In this document: positions 7,726-16,344 of the stretch, one piece after another | Numbering within the stretch: the stretch's first letter is position 1 | Layout: each line of letters opens with the position of its first letter | Origin: Ruminococcaceae bacterium AM07-15 | GTDB lineage: Bacteria; Bacillota; Clostridia; Oscillospirales; Butyricicoccaceae | Reading direction: 5' to 3' | Assembly: GCA_003477405.1 (NCBI GenBank) | Contig: QUDE01000025.1 | Span: 1 to 37,567 of the forward strand | Length of the DNA: 37,567 bases | The notes under the pieces: model-generated | Told to the model about the DNA's origin: nothing | Databases searched by the model: none | What the model saw: only the letters and a program-made list of their open reading frames with translations | Translations under genes and position numbers: made by a program

Positions 7726-8193
7726 ATGGAAGTCGAAACGAAAACCTGCTGTATAACGGGCCACAGAGATATTCCAGCGGAGAAGAAGGAATTTGTGGAA
7801 GAAGAATTGCGGAAGGAGGTGGCAGCGGCGATTGAGGATGGCTATACTCGATTTATTTCCGGTTTTGCCGAAGGTGCCGATCTTATGTTTGCGGCAGTCG
7901 TTGCCGAAGCAAAAAAAGAAAATGACGGCTTGTTTTTAGAAGCAGCGATCCCCTATGCCGGCCGGCTGAAGACGAAGAACAAAGACTTTCATAGACTGCT
8001 GGCTGCCTGCGCTGGTGTGAAAGTGATCTCCGACCACTATGTTCCTTCGTGTTACATGAACCGCAATCGCTATATGGTTGCCCAGTCGCAGCGTGTGATT
8101 GCGGTGTATGATGGACGGGACAAAGGGGGGACGCTGTTCACGCTGCGCGATGCCCATGTTCAAGGGCGAGAGATCAGACTCATAGAGATTTGA
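7726..8193 (+). CDS. SLOG-family (DUF1273/YpsA-like) nucleotide-binding protein
   Basis: 155 residues from ATG 7726 with GGGAGG seven bases upstream. The Rossmann-like SLOG motifs are clear: TGHRDI near the N-terminus, SGFAEGADLMFA, then NRYMVAQSQRVIAVYDGRDKGGT with the nucleotide-binding G-rich end. SLOG proteins bind or cleave nucleotide-derived ligands; some work as sensors or effectors in phage defence, others (YpsA) in cell-division control. It is divergent from an XRE gene and converges on the RloAB pair across a shared terminator, which makes a defence link plausible but unproven. Confidence 0.8.
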   Translation: MEVETKTCCITGHRDIPAEKKEFVEEELRKEVAAAIEDGYTRFISGFAEGADLMFAAVVAEAKKENDGLFLEAAIPYAGRLKTKNKDFHRLLAACAGVKVISDHYVPSCYMNRNRYMVAQSQRVIAVYDGRDKGGTLFTLRDAHVQGREIRLIEI

Positions 8194-8210
8194 TTTCAAG
8201 GGCAAAACAT

Positions 8211-8248
8211 AAAGGCCGCGTGGGGCTTTTGCATCCCATGCGGCCTTT
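8211..8248. terminator. Bidirectional terminator between SLOG and rloB
   Basis: AAAGGCCGC pairs with GCGGCCTTT, extended inward by GTGGG/CCCAT to a ~14-bp stem. A-rich flank on one side and T-rich on the other allow it to serve the two convergent genes. Confidence 0.7.
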
Positions 8249-8268
8249 AATTCAAATCCTGAGTACCG

Positions 8269-8916
8269 TTACAGTAGTGATTCTATCAGTTGATAGATGT
8301 CGGTGAATGGATTAACGGCAATCCCAAACGGTTTATTGCAGTCATTTTGAATATGGTATTGTTCTACACGCTTGGCGTTCTGGATCGCATCAGTTGTATG
8401 TTCAGATAACTGCGCATACATATCGCCGGCTTTTTCATAATCCGGGAGGTAGGCGGTCAAGGCTGTCTTCACTGCAGGGTAATCTTTGAAAAATTTTGTT
8501 GTGTACTGGAAATGCAGCAGATACCAAAACTCAAAGCAAGGATTCGAGATCGCAATGTGAATTCCCTTTGCATCTGCCAGTTTCCTTGCTCTGGAGAGTA
8601 AGTTGTCTTTGGCGGCGATAGGATCAGGATTATTATAGTTTACATCACCGTCAGCAACGACCCACACCGCATCCCCATTTGATGCAGAAATCTGATTTTT
8701 ACTTTGATATTCCACGGCTTTCCGAATCAGGCCAAGGTAATCGGTTTCACCTCCTTTGGTGCGGCTGCCGACTACACGAATGTCAATATTGGTCTGGCGG
8801 CTGCGATAATGTTCAAAATATTTCGGTTCAGTTTGAGAACCCTCCGTCACAATCAGAATGACAGGTTTTAGTTTTCTGCGCCGCTGCCCACGCTTTTCAA
8901 TTTATCCGCGTGCCAT
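8269..8916 (-). pseudogene. rloB: rloB-like (AbiLii-like) gene with a stop at codon 5
   Basis: The natural start is ATG 8916, one base after the stop of the ATPase gene and behind GGGAGG. From it the frame reads M-A-R-G-stop, TAA at 8902-8904, and then continues open as IEKRGQRRRKLKPVILIVTEG, the expected RloB N-terminus. The rest is intact: TEGSQTE, WVVADGDVN (acidic pair of the TOPRIM-like core) and SNPCFEFWYLLHF, the family hallmark. Without the stop it would be a 215-residue protein. A GTG at 8850 could restart translation but would remove the first beta strand and its basic leader. Either a real nonsense mutation (for example from AAA) or a base error. RloB partners RloA in a putative abortive-infection pair. 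Confidence 0.7.
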
Positions 8917-8917
8917 T

Positions 8918-10114
8918 TTACAGCCCTCCCTTGATAAAGGGAATCGCACCAAAACGGCCGATCAAATAACCCTTTTCTACTTTAGTGTCTTTGCGAACAG
9001 AAAAATCGTAAAGGGAGAACAGATCGGTGGCTGCTGTCTGCTCGTCTTTTTCTGTGAACCAAATTTGATCTCTTCTCAACAAATCCAAATCAAGAAGATT
9101 GGTGCTGTGAGATGTGAAGATCAACTGAGCACCCTTTGGATTGAATTCTGTGCTGTCAAACAGGGATACCAGATGCCTGGTCAATAGAGGATGCAGATGT
9201 GCGTCCATCTCATCAGCCACAAGAAGCGTTCCCTGGTCTAAAGCCTTTTTCACAACGCCGATCAGTTTGAAATAACTGTTGGTGCCGTCAGATTCCTCTG
9301 CCATATTTAACGCATAGGATAATGCATTTCCATTGGTATCCTGTACCGTGTGAATGGCCTCAATATTTGCAAAGCTGTCACCGTGCTGCGAAGGAGCAGG
9401 CTCTGCATCGCGCATTTGCAAAGCCTGTATTCCCAAATCTGCAACACGCAGCATAGATGCGATCACGCGCCGGTAATCATCATCTTTCAGCTGCTCTGCC
9501 TCAAGCCCATAAGCGTCCGCCACGGAATTCTTCGTGATAATCTGACAAGAAGCGAACCACTCCAAAACCGGAATCACTTTAGAGTAACTCCAGTTTGATG
9601 CAACTGACAAGTAGAGTTTGTTCGCAGAAGTGCGCTCCTTGAGCGTGTTTTGTTCATCTATATCCACCGTAAAACGAAAATCTTTGGTATTTTTTCTCTC
9701 AAAAATAAGCGCCTGTCTGCCGTTGGGATAGTAATATAGGTATTCTTCTGTAACAGCCTTATCTGTCACAGAAAAACCATACGCATATCGGATACCTTCA
9801 GTGGTAAAGATGACCTCAAAGCTGCTGGGGCGCGTTGGCGTTTCCGGATCAAACTTGAAAGGCGAACGGTCAATGGTCTTATGAAGCTGCTGGTTATGTG
9901 AGGTCAGCACATAGTTTACCATGAACCAGAACGCGTTTAGGACATTAGACTTCCCCGAAGCATTGGCTCCGTAAATGACAGCAGACTTCAAATAGCTTTT
10001 ATTTCCATCCATGATAAGATGCTCTGGATGCTCATTATCCTTGCTGGCCAGCAGGGATAATACAACCTTATCTTTGATGGATAGAAAATTCTCCACACTA
10101 AATTGAATCAGCAT
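8918..10114 (-). CDS. rloA: RloA-like AAA ATPase (AbiLi/AAA_15 type)
   Basis: 398 residues, ATG 10114 behind AGGAGGT. SMC/OLD-like ATPase: N-terminal FSVENFLSIKDKVVLSLLA, Walker A GANASGKS (residues 49-56), a long middle region, Walker B LLVADEMDAHLHP around residue 300 and STNLLDLDLLRRDQIWFTEK after it. The C-terminal part (FSVRKDTKVEKGYLIGRFGAIPFI) is typical of RloA. Genes of this type paired with RloB occur in type I restriction loci and as lactococcal AbiL. The pair is thought to be an ATPase sensor plus a TOPRIM-like effector. Here the effector gene is apparently interrupted, so this ATPase may now be silent or have another partner. Confidence 0.85.
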   Translation of the reverse strand: MLIQFSVENFLSIKDKVVLSLLASKDNEHPEHLIMDGNKSYLKSAVIYGANASGKSNVLNAFWFMVNYVLTSHNQQLHKTIDRSPFKFDPETPTRPSSFEVIFTTEGIRYAYGFSVTDKAVTEEYLYYYPNGRQALIFERKNTKDFRFTVDIDEQNTLKERTSANKLYLSVASNWSYSKVIPVLEWFASCQIITKNSVADAYGLEAEQLKDDDYRRVIASMLRVADLGIQALQMRDAEPAPSQHGDSFANIEAIHTVQDTNGNALSYALNMAEESDGTNSYFKLIGVVKKALDQGTLLVADEMDAHLHPLLTRHLVSLFDSTEFNPKGAQLIFTSHSTNLLDLDLLRRDQIWFTEKDEQTAATDLFSLYDFSVRKDTKVEKGYLIGRFGAIPFIKGGL

Positions 10115-10144
10115 AAGCGACCTCCTAAACCTTTTCTTTTATAT

Positions 10145-10173
10145 ATTATAGCCCGTATTTTGTGAAAAATCAA
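10145..10173 (-). promoter_or_regulatory. Promoter of the RloAB pair
   Basis: Minus strand TTGATT (10168-10173), exact 17-bp spacer, TATAAT (10145-10150), 31 bases before the ATPase start. Close to consensus, so probably constitutive, as expected for a standing defence operon. Confidence 0.75.
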
Positions 10174-10256
10174 CGCAAACGCAAAATAAATTCTTTGAAA
10201 TGGGAATTTGGAAGGAAGCCTATGTGATAAAGATATACAGCGGTAGATCTGATAAT

Positions 10257-10300
10257 GACAAAAAAGAAACCTGGAGAGCAGTTCGTCACTACTCCCCAGG
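10257..10300 (-). terminator. Terminator of the main T4SS operon
   Basis: On the minus strand a 13-position stem with two mismatches (CCTGG-GAG-AGT against its complement at 10270-10300, 5-base loop) is followed by TTTCTTTTTT. It lies just after the S1-domain gene, closing the operon that starts near 23320. Confidence 0.75.
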
Positions 10301-10311
10301 CACTTTTGCTT

Positions 10312-11889
10312 TTACAGGTTCTGCCGGATGATCCGCGTGATGATGCCCACGGCCACGCCCCGCTCCATATCCAGGCGGGTGACGGCAAAGGACACATCAT
10401 CCTTCTTTCCAGGCATCCGGTAGTCGTAGCAGGAGTGGGCTACCGCATTGACGCCGTTGGCGAGCCGGACATAGACCACGCCTTTATGAACATCGGTGAC
10501 CTTTCCTGCATACTTGCCCTGGATGCGGCACTTCTGCAGGTTGTCCCGGTCAGTGTTTTCCAAAGTGCTCTTGATGTCGGCCCGGATGCCCAGGTCTTCC
10601 AAACTGTTGCGCCGCACACTGAGGATACGGACCAGCACTTCATCGCCCACAGAAAACCGCTCATGAGCGTCGCCGATCCAATCCCAGGCAAGGTCTCGGG
10701 CCAGAATGGAGCATTCCACGCCGAACACCTCCACACGGACGACCTTTTCCGCCACAGCGATGACCCTGGCCTGGACAATGCGGCCCTCGTAGACGCGGTA
10801 CATCCCATCGGGGTCAAGGTCGAAATAGAAGGTCTGGCGCTTGCGCATCATGGCCTCCCTGCGGCTGGCTACCACGCTGCGGGTCTTGGAGTCGATACCC
10901 CGCACCACAAAGTCAATGTCGGCGCCCAGCATATTCCCCAGGATCTTGTTCTGGCGCAGCATCAGGTCAGTGTATTCCTGGCCGGAGGGGCTGCGGCCCA
11001 GATTGATCATCATTTCTTTCAGGGGGATGATGATGCGGAATCCCTTGTAGTCCACCACAGCCACCGTCTTGCGGTTGTCCAGCTGCTCAATGCCGCCCAG
11101 TTTGCCGGTGAGGATGCGACGGGTGCGGTAGGCATTGTGGATCTCATGCCAGATGATGTCCTCACGGTCTTCCTGTGTCTCCACATCTTCCCGGTTGCGG
11201 ATAGTCAAAATGGCGGGCTCGCTGCGGCGGGGAGCGGCGGTGCGCCTGGGAGTAGAAGCAGGAGTGGGGGCTGCCTCTGCCGGCGGTTCGGCCAGAGAGG
11301 AAGGATCTTCCGCCGCAGCCGCCTCAAAACCATCAGGCGGAACATCTTCCACAGCGGGAGGCACCGGTTCAGGGGACTCTGTTTCTGCGGGAACTTCTTC
11401 CGCCGGTGCCGTATTTTCGGCCGGCGTGGTCTTTTTCCTGCGGGTGGTCCGCTTGGGCTTGGGCGGTTCCGGTTCCTCAGCTTCTTCAGGAACAGGCTCG
11501 CCGAGGGCATCGGCCGCCCCATCATCAACAGGAATAGCAGAGGCATCCTCAGCATCCTCGGCATCATCACTGCCGGAGGAGTCCATCAGAGCAGAGGTAT
11601 CGTCCTCGCTGGAAAGGACACCAGTGTCAACCTCCTCCGCAATATCAGCGGCTTCCTCACCGAACATCTCGCTTTCGGTGAGCTCCGGGAGGCTGCTGCC
11701 ATCCTCTCCGGGGGCAGCGTCTTCATCCGGCTGGTCCATAGAGGCCAGCAGCTCATTCAAATCGCTGCCATCAGCGGGCGCCGCCATATCAGCCTGCGCT
11801 TCATCAGGGGGCGGAGCGTTCTCCACGGGAACCGTGGTCTCAGGTGCGGTATTTTCCTGCTCCAGCAATTCTTTTTTCTTGGTTGCCAT
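10312..11889 (-). CDS. S1-domain RNA-binding-type protein with long acidic Ala/Pro-rich N-terminus
   Basis: 525 residues, ATG 11889 with AAGGAGG. Residues ~1-230 are low-complexity (Ala, Pro, Glu, Asp with a basic KPKRTTRRKK patch), probably disordered. Residues ~240-525 contain repeated five-strand OB/S1-like units: LTGKLGGIEQLDNRKTVAVV, VYEGRIVQARVIAVAEKVVRV with VGDEVLVRIL, and KYAGKVTDVHKGVVYVRLANGV. It is the last gene of the T4SS operon, next to virD4. An RNA-binding or single-strand-DNA role during transfer, or control of operon mRNA, fits but is inferred. A long open frame on the other strand is only a shadow of this GC-rich gene. Confidence 0.7.
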   Translation of the reverse strand: MATKKKELLEQENTAPETTVPVENAPPPDEAQADMAAPADGSDLNELLASMDQPDEDAAPGEDGSSLPELTESEMFGEEAADIAEEVDTGVLSSEDDTSALMDSSGSDDAEDAEDASAIPVDDGAADALGEPVPEEAEEPEPPKPKRTTRRKKTTPAENTAPAEEVPAETESPEPVPPAVEDVPPDGFEAAAAEDPSSLAEPPAEAAPTPASTPRRTAAPRRSEPAILTIRNREDVETQEDREDIIWHEIHNAYRTRRILTGKLGGIEQLDNRKTVAVVDYKGFRIIIPLKEMMINLGRSPSGQEYTDLMLRQNKILGNMLGADIDFVVRGIDSKTRSVVASRREAMMRKRQTFYFDLDPDGMYRVYEGRIVQARVIAVAEKVVRVEVFGVECSILARDLAWDWIGDAHERFSVGDEVLVRILSVRRNSLEDLGIRADIKSTLENTDRDNLQKCRIQGKYAGKVTDVHKGVVYVRLANGVNAVAHSCYDYRMPGKKDDVSFAVTRLDMERGVAVGIITRIIRQNL

Positions 11890-11916
11890 AAGTAAAAACC
11901 TCCTTATGTTGTGAAT

Positions 11917-13869
11917 TTAAGAAAGGATCGAGTCCTTGTCTGTGGTGATGATCCCGTCCGGGGCCTCGGAAGCAGGCGGTGACGGGGGCGATTTCGGGGC
12001 AGCCGGCGTACCGGAAGATTTCGGTTTTCTCTTTGCCGCCGGCTTCTTGGGGGCGCTTTCCTTCGGCTTGGGGGCCGGGGGCGGCGCGGCGGCAGGTTTC
12101 GGCTGCGCTTGTTCCTCCAACTCGCGCCATTCAGGAATGTGCGCGGAGGCTTTGCAGTCGCGGAGCTTGGAGGATTCCGGATGCTTGGAGTAGTCCATCT
12201 TCTCTACCTTCAGGGCCTTTTGGCCGCGGATAATAACCAGCGCCTGTGTAATCGGGAGACGAAGCACTTCATCCGGGGTGAGGACAGGCCGCTTGCCGAC
12301 GCCGGAGGTCTCCCGGTATTCCGGCGTATAATTGGAGATGCGCCAGGTGCCCAGCTGCTTGGATTTACTGGACACTGACACAGAGGCCAGACCGGTGCGC
12401 TCGGAGATGAATTCCGCCGTCAGGCTGTCTGTGCAGCCCAAAAATAGCTGCGCATCACAGTTTCCCAAAATTTCCTGCCAGAGATTGAGCGGGTATCTGT
12501 TTTGGAGCCCCGCAAGGTTTTGGAAGACGCAGCTCATGGATATGTTTCTGGATCGAATCACACTGAGACGGCGGGAGAGGTCCGGAATGGTCCCGCAGGC
12601 AGTGAGCTCTTCCCCCAGGATATGGACGGGAACCGGCAGCTTGCCGCCCTCACAGTTCTTGTCCGCATACCGCACCAGCTTGATGAAGCAGAAGGACAGG
12701 AACAGGCTTGCCAGAAAATCAAAGGTGCTGTCCTGGTCGCTGGTAACGAGGAAGTAGGCGCACCGCTCCTGGCCGGGCAATTCCAGGTCGATCTCATCCC
12801 GGGTGGTGATCTTCTTGATGAGTTCCGACTGGAACACCTGCAGCCGGGAGCCAAGGCCGATGATGACGCCGCTGCGTACCGTGTCGCTGGCCTGCTTGAA
12901 CAGGCTGTAGGGCGCTTTGGCCGGATGGGTGGGCGGCAGAACATCAAACAGGCTATCCAAGTCGGATTCCCCGTTCAGCGTCAGCAGCCGGTACACCTCA
13001 CCGATATTCCGGTTTTCTTTCGCATAGCTCTGGTCCACATAGAGGACAAGGGCTTTCAGCAGATTCATCTCGCAGGAGTCCCAGAAGTGGTCGCCCTTGC
13101 CGGTGCTGTTGGTATTCTTGATAATGACATCCACAAAAAGCTGCGCCATCAGTTCCTGCCCTTCCACTTCGGAAAGGCAGTTCCAGCTGTCTGAATTTTC
13201 CGGCAACACCAGGTTGAAAACCTTGACACAATAGCCCTGCTCCCGCAGGTACTCGCTGGATTTTTCATAGAGTTCACTTTTCGGATCTGAAATGATCAGC
13301 GATTCCCCACGGATCACCGCCTGAAGGATGCGGTTCATACAGAACGAACGGGTCTTCATGCTTCCGCTGGAGCCGTACACGGCCAGGTTGCCGTTGATGC
13401 GGGGATTCTCGGGAATACAGACGGCTTTCCCGTCCAGCATCCCCAGCACAATGCCCTTATGCTTGCGCAGATCCGGCACCAGATCCAGCACACCCTTCAT
13501 TTCCTTGCGGCCCATCCAGCCGGAGGTGCCATAGGTGCCCTTGGCCGAATAGACAAAGTTCCGGTCCGTGTCATACTCGCCGGTATCACTGTAGCCCATC
13601 CGCATGACCATGAGCAGCAGGATCGCCAGCAGGCCAATGCAGATCAGCACCCCGTACACCCCATAGGGCGGATGGAGCACAGAGGTCAGGCAGGTAATAA
13701 AATCGGGCGACGCTGCCGCCGGAGATGTGCCGTCTCCGGGGATGCCGCCGCCCTGTTTCCATGCCGCGTAGTTGCCCAATATCTGCCCCAGAAAGCCGCC
13801 TGCGTAGAGAATCGCAAGGATGGCGAACGGCGCAGCGATCAGGCCTGCAATGAGTTTCTTCTTATCTAT
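11917..13869 (-). CDS. virD4: VirD4/TraG-like coupling protein (CD1115-type) with an apparent AUA start
   Basis: About 650 residues. Walker A GSSGSMKT (~residue 167), ISDPKSELYE, HFWDSCEMNLLKALVLY and Walker B-like VHILGEEL fit type IV coupling proteins, which bring the relaxase-DNA complex to the channel. Two membrane helices are expected at the N-terminus. The first (KLIAGLIAAPFAILAILYAGGF) is encoded only if translation begins at ATA 13869, which sits eight bases after a perfect GGGGAGG and overlaps the upstream TAG. No ATG, GTG or TTG lies between an in-frame TGA upstream and TTG 13779, and the latter would cut the first helix. The C-terminal ~90 residues are Pro/Lys-rich and disordered. 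Confidence 0.8.
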   Translation of the reverse strand: MDKKKLIAGLIAAPFAILAILYAGGFLGQILGNYAAWKQGGGIPGDGTSPAAASPDFITCLTSVLHPPYGVYGVLICIGLLAILLLMVMRMGYSDTGEYDTDRNFVYSAKGTYGTSGWMGRKEMKGVLDLVPDLRKHKGIVLGMLDGKAVCIPENPRINGNLAVYGSSGSMKTRSFCMNRILQAVIRGESLIISDPKSELYEKSSEYLREQGYCVKVFNLVLPENSDSWNCLSEVEGQELMAQLFVDVIIKNTNSTGKGDHFWDSCEMNLLKALVLYVDQSYAKENRNIGEVYRLLTLNGESDLDSLFDVLPPTHPAKAPYSLFKQASDTVRSGVIIGLGSRLQVFQSELIKKITTRDEIDLELPGQERCAYFLVTSDQDSTFDFLASLFLSFCFIKLVRYADKNCEGGKLPVPVHILGEELTACGTIPDLSRRLSVIRSRNISMSCVFQNLAGLQNRYPLNLWQEILGNCDAQLFLGCTDSLTAEFISERTGLASVSVSSKSKQLGTWRISNYTPEYRETSGVGKRPVLTPDEVLRLPITQALVIIRGQKALKVEKMDYSKHPESSKLRDCKASAHIPEWRELEEQAQPKPAAAPPPAPKPKESAPKKPAAKRKPKSSGTPAAPKSPPSPPASEAPDGIITTDKDSILS

Positions 13870-14989
13870 GGGAACAACCTCCCCTCGAATTTTGTGAAAT
13901 CAATGGTTTGAAAGCGGACCCGGCTACCGCAGTAGCGGCGCAGCACATCTGCCTGGAAGTCGAAGCAGATCAGCGTGCCGGGGCGCTCCATCAGGTCGAG
14001 GGAGGTGCTGAAGCGTGTGATCCGGGGCAAGTCGCAGGAGTAGCCGAACAGCACCGGCGTTCCGTCCTGCTCCGCGGCATCCTGCTCAATGGCCTTTCCG
14101 GCGTTCCCGGCAATCAAGCCTTGGGACAGAATGCGGTTAAGCTCTGCGGTTTTCAAGGGATCACACAGTAAAGCAAGGATCACCTCCCCCTGGTGGTTAT
14201 TTGTGAGAAAATAAAAATGGTCGTAGCTGCCGTCCAGCATGAAATAGTCGTGCTTGGCCCCGCCGGTGCTGGTGAGCATCTGGTAGGCCAGTTCCATGCT
14301 GTCGCCCAGCACCAGCCCATGCACATCTTCGGCGCGGTACTGCCTGGCCAAACGCTGCTGGCACAGGACGCTCCACATCAGCGCCTTTACCCGCATCTCG
14401 GATTTGCAGCGCCATTTCATCAGGGCAGCGCCGCTGTTGTAGGTGACAAAAATGCCGGTGGGCGCAAGAAGCACCCCTGTAAACCGGGAGCTGCGAATCT
14501 GCGTGGCGTCGATTCCCATTTCCTTGACTTCACGGGAACTGTAAAAGGCGGGATATTCGACAGCTTCGCCACAATAGCCCTGCGGCGAAAAAACCTTCGG
14601 CTTTTCATCCTGAAAGAGCCCGGCCCCCGCATTGTCCATTGTGATATAGGTTTCCGCAAGGCGGTGGAGCCGGAGCCGCCGGTTCACCTCGCTCTTGAGG
14701 CGGTTGGTGTCGGTGTCGCCGGTCAGGTAGGGAGAGAAACGCTCCGGCCAGCCGTCCAGCAGGGCGGCCTTGGCTTTTGCCCCCAGCCGATAGCCCCGGA
14801 GCCTGTCGCGGTAGTAGGTCCGCAGCAGCCCGCTCTTTTTGAGCGAGGTCACGACCGCCTCCAAATAGTAAGGGCTGGCCGGGAGACGGTTCAGCTGGCT
14901 GGTTGGGAACTCTCCAGAGATGGCGGTCAGCGATAAAAGCCGGAATGGGAGCGTATCCGGCTGTGGAAAAGTATGGCTGCTTTTCCCAA
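13866..14989 (-). CDS. Replication-relaxation-like protein with an apparent frameshift after the start codon
   Basis: The body reads as a winged-helix N-terminus (LTAISGEFPTSQLNRLP, then ASPYYLEAVVTSLKKSGLL and YYRDRLRGYRLG), NRLKSEVNRRLRLHRLAETY, then a C-terminal alpha/beta domain. This is the pattern of the replication-relaxation family of Clostridial ICEs, which resembles plasmid replication or relaxosome accessory proteins. The frame is open upstream to a TGA at ~14994-14996 without a normal start. TTG 14989-14987 follows a perfect AAGGAGGTGATC but is in another frame; one extra G in the GGG run just after it would give MGKSSHTFPQPD and join the frames. The shortest intact version starts at TTG 14864 and lacks the first helix. 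It ends in a 4-base overlap with virD4. Confidence 0.6.
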
Positions 14990-15137
14990 GGGATCACCTC
15001 CTTTGTCGGTGCTGGATTTTTACCGTAATGACTGAGAACTTCGGTAAAATAAAGCATCTCCCAAATGGCCGCAAGCCCGAAAATCCGGGACTTCCAGCGG
15101 CTTCACGGGATGTCGGGCCGTGAGGGGCCCAAAATGC

Positions 15138-15800
15138 TCAAAAATCCGAGATGGATTTCAGGTCCGGTTTATGCTCTGCAAGCCACCCGGGGAAACGGTG
15201 CTTCTCCATGACGAAAATCATCGTGCAGTCCTGCTCTCCCAGTTCGGCGGTGTTATAGGCATCGCACAACAGCCCGGTATCATCAGCCATTACAAAAGAG
15301 GACAGCAGATCTAAAATCTGTTTTTCCTCCAGGTTGTCATAGTCGCGCACCCGTCTGGTGGGGAGCGTCTGGTCATACACCTGGGCGAAGCAGACAACAC
15401 ATTCCCGGTAGTGGGGCAAAGTGTTTTCTTTGGCGTACTGCTCCAGGGCAAAATAGAGGGGGTCCAGCAGGAACTCGGCGCTCTGCCGCTGCCTGCGTTT
15501 TGGCAGCAGGCTGGGCAGCGTCACCGCAAGCACCTCGTTCTCATAGGTGATGTTGATACCGTGCATCACACTGGCAGATTTGAGGTAGTCACCCTTGCGG
15601 ATGGTCGTACTGGAATAAATCAAATGCCGCAGCCGGCAGGCGATCCGTTCCGCCCGCAGCGCGGCATCGGTGGAAAGGGTCTCATAGTTATCGGGATAAC
15701 GCTGAATGTCGGTGGTGTCCATCGCATACAGCGCATTGTTCAGCCGGGATATATCGTCAAGGATGCTCCCGATCCGGCGGGATATAAGTTTTCGGTCCAA
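15138..15800 (-). CDS. DUF6100-like protein
   Basis: 220 residues starting at TTG 15800, seven bases after AGGAGG; the ATG at 15804 is out of frame. Recognisable family features are the N-terminus SRRIGSILDDISRLNNALYAMD, ERIACRLRHLIYSS, VTLPSLLPKRRQRQS, RECVVCFAQVYD and ADDTGLLCDAYNTAELG. No catalytic motif or membrane segment is visible; it is probably cytosolic. The gene overlaps the end of the DUF5697-like gene, so both are co-translated. Function unknown. Confidence 0.7.
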   Translation of the reverse strand: MDRKLISRRIGSILDDISRLNNALYAMDTTDIQRYPDNYETLSTDAALRAERIACRLRHLIYSSTTIRKGDYLKSASVMHGINITYENEVLAVTLPSLLPKRRQRQSAEFLLDPLYFALEQYAKENTLPHYRECVVCFAQVYDQTLPTRRVRDYDNLEEKQILDLLSSFVMADDTGLLCDAYNTAELGEQDCTMIFVMEKHRFPGWLAEHKPDLKSISDF

Positions 15801-16328
15801 TCATGTGCCTCCTGCTTTCTTGAAATAGTGTGTCTGGCCGTTTTCCTCTACGGTACAGAACCCGGAAATGCCGGGGCAGTTGATTTTGGCGATCTGCGCC
15901 GGTGAATCGACCAGAATAATGCGGCGGCTGTCACCTTTGTTGCCCCGCAGGGCATGGCAGACAAGCGCCTCCTGCCCGTTCTCAACGCAGGCCACTTCGT
16001 AGAGTTCGCCATCGGCAAAGAAAACGAGCTTGACAGGAAAATCAGCGGGAGCATGGTAATCGGCCCGCTGAATGAAGTCCAGCAGGACCCACACTGCCCG
16101 GACAAGCGCCCGGTCAAGTTTTGCCGGCTGGCCGGCCGGGAAATAGCCGCCGCTCTCTGCTTGAAAAATGCGGCCCTGCCTCTCCAGGTGGGAGAGCAGG
16201 GCCTTGGCCGTTTCTTCTTTGCCAGGGTGAAAACAAAGAAGCTGCTGTTCACTGAGGCCAGGGTACATTGTGACTGTCCGCAGCAAGTCCGCAGCCTCAT
16301 TTCCATAGATTTCAGCCCTGGTCTTCAT
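15801..16328 (-). CDS. DUF5697-like protein
   Basis: 175 residues, ATG 16328 with AAGGAGGTGAG. The N-terminal half looks like a winged helix (IYGNEAADLLRTVTMYPGLSEQQLLCFHP, TAKALLSHLERQGRIFQAESGGYFPA), and the C-terminal half is an alpha/beta domain (KLVFFADGELYEVACVENGQEALVCHALR, RRIILVDSPAQIAKI). This matches DUF5697 in Clostridial ICEs, located between virB4 and DUF6100. A DNA-binding regulatory or relaxosome role is possible. Function unknown. Confidence 0.7.
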   Translation of the reverse strand: MKTRAEIYGNEAADLLRTVTMYPGLSEQQLLCFHPGKEETAKALLSHLERQGRIFQAESGGYFPAGQPAKLDRALVRAVWVLLDFIQRADYHAPADFPVKLVFFADGELYEVACVENGQEALVCHALRGNKGDSRRIILVDSPAQIAKINCPGISGFCTVEENGQTHYFKKAGGT

Positions 16329-16344
16329 GGGGGCTCACCTCCTT

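Noticed and set aside
10255..11895. 546-codon open frame antisense to the S1-domain gene
   Set aside because: GC-rich mirror frame with His/Leu/Gly-heavy composition and no ribosome site; the minus-strand gene has a strong RBS, S1 motifs and operon context.
14605..15057. 150-codon frame over the start of the relaxation gene
   Set aside because: Only its first part shares the perfect ribosome site; the rest is Pro/Ala/Gly-rich shadow of the true frame, which has the winged-helix motifs.
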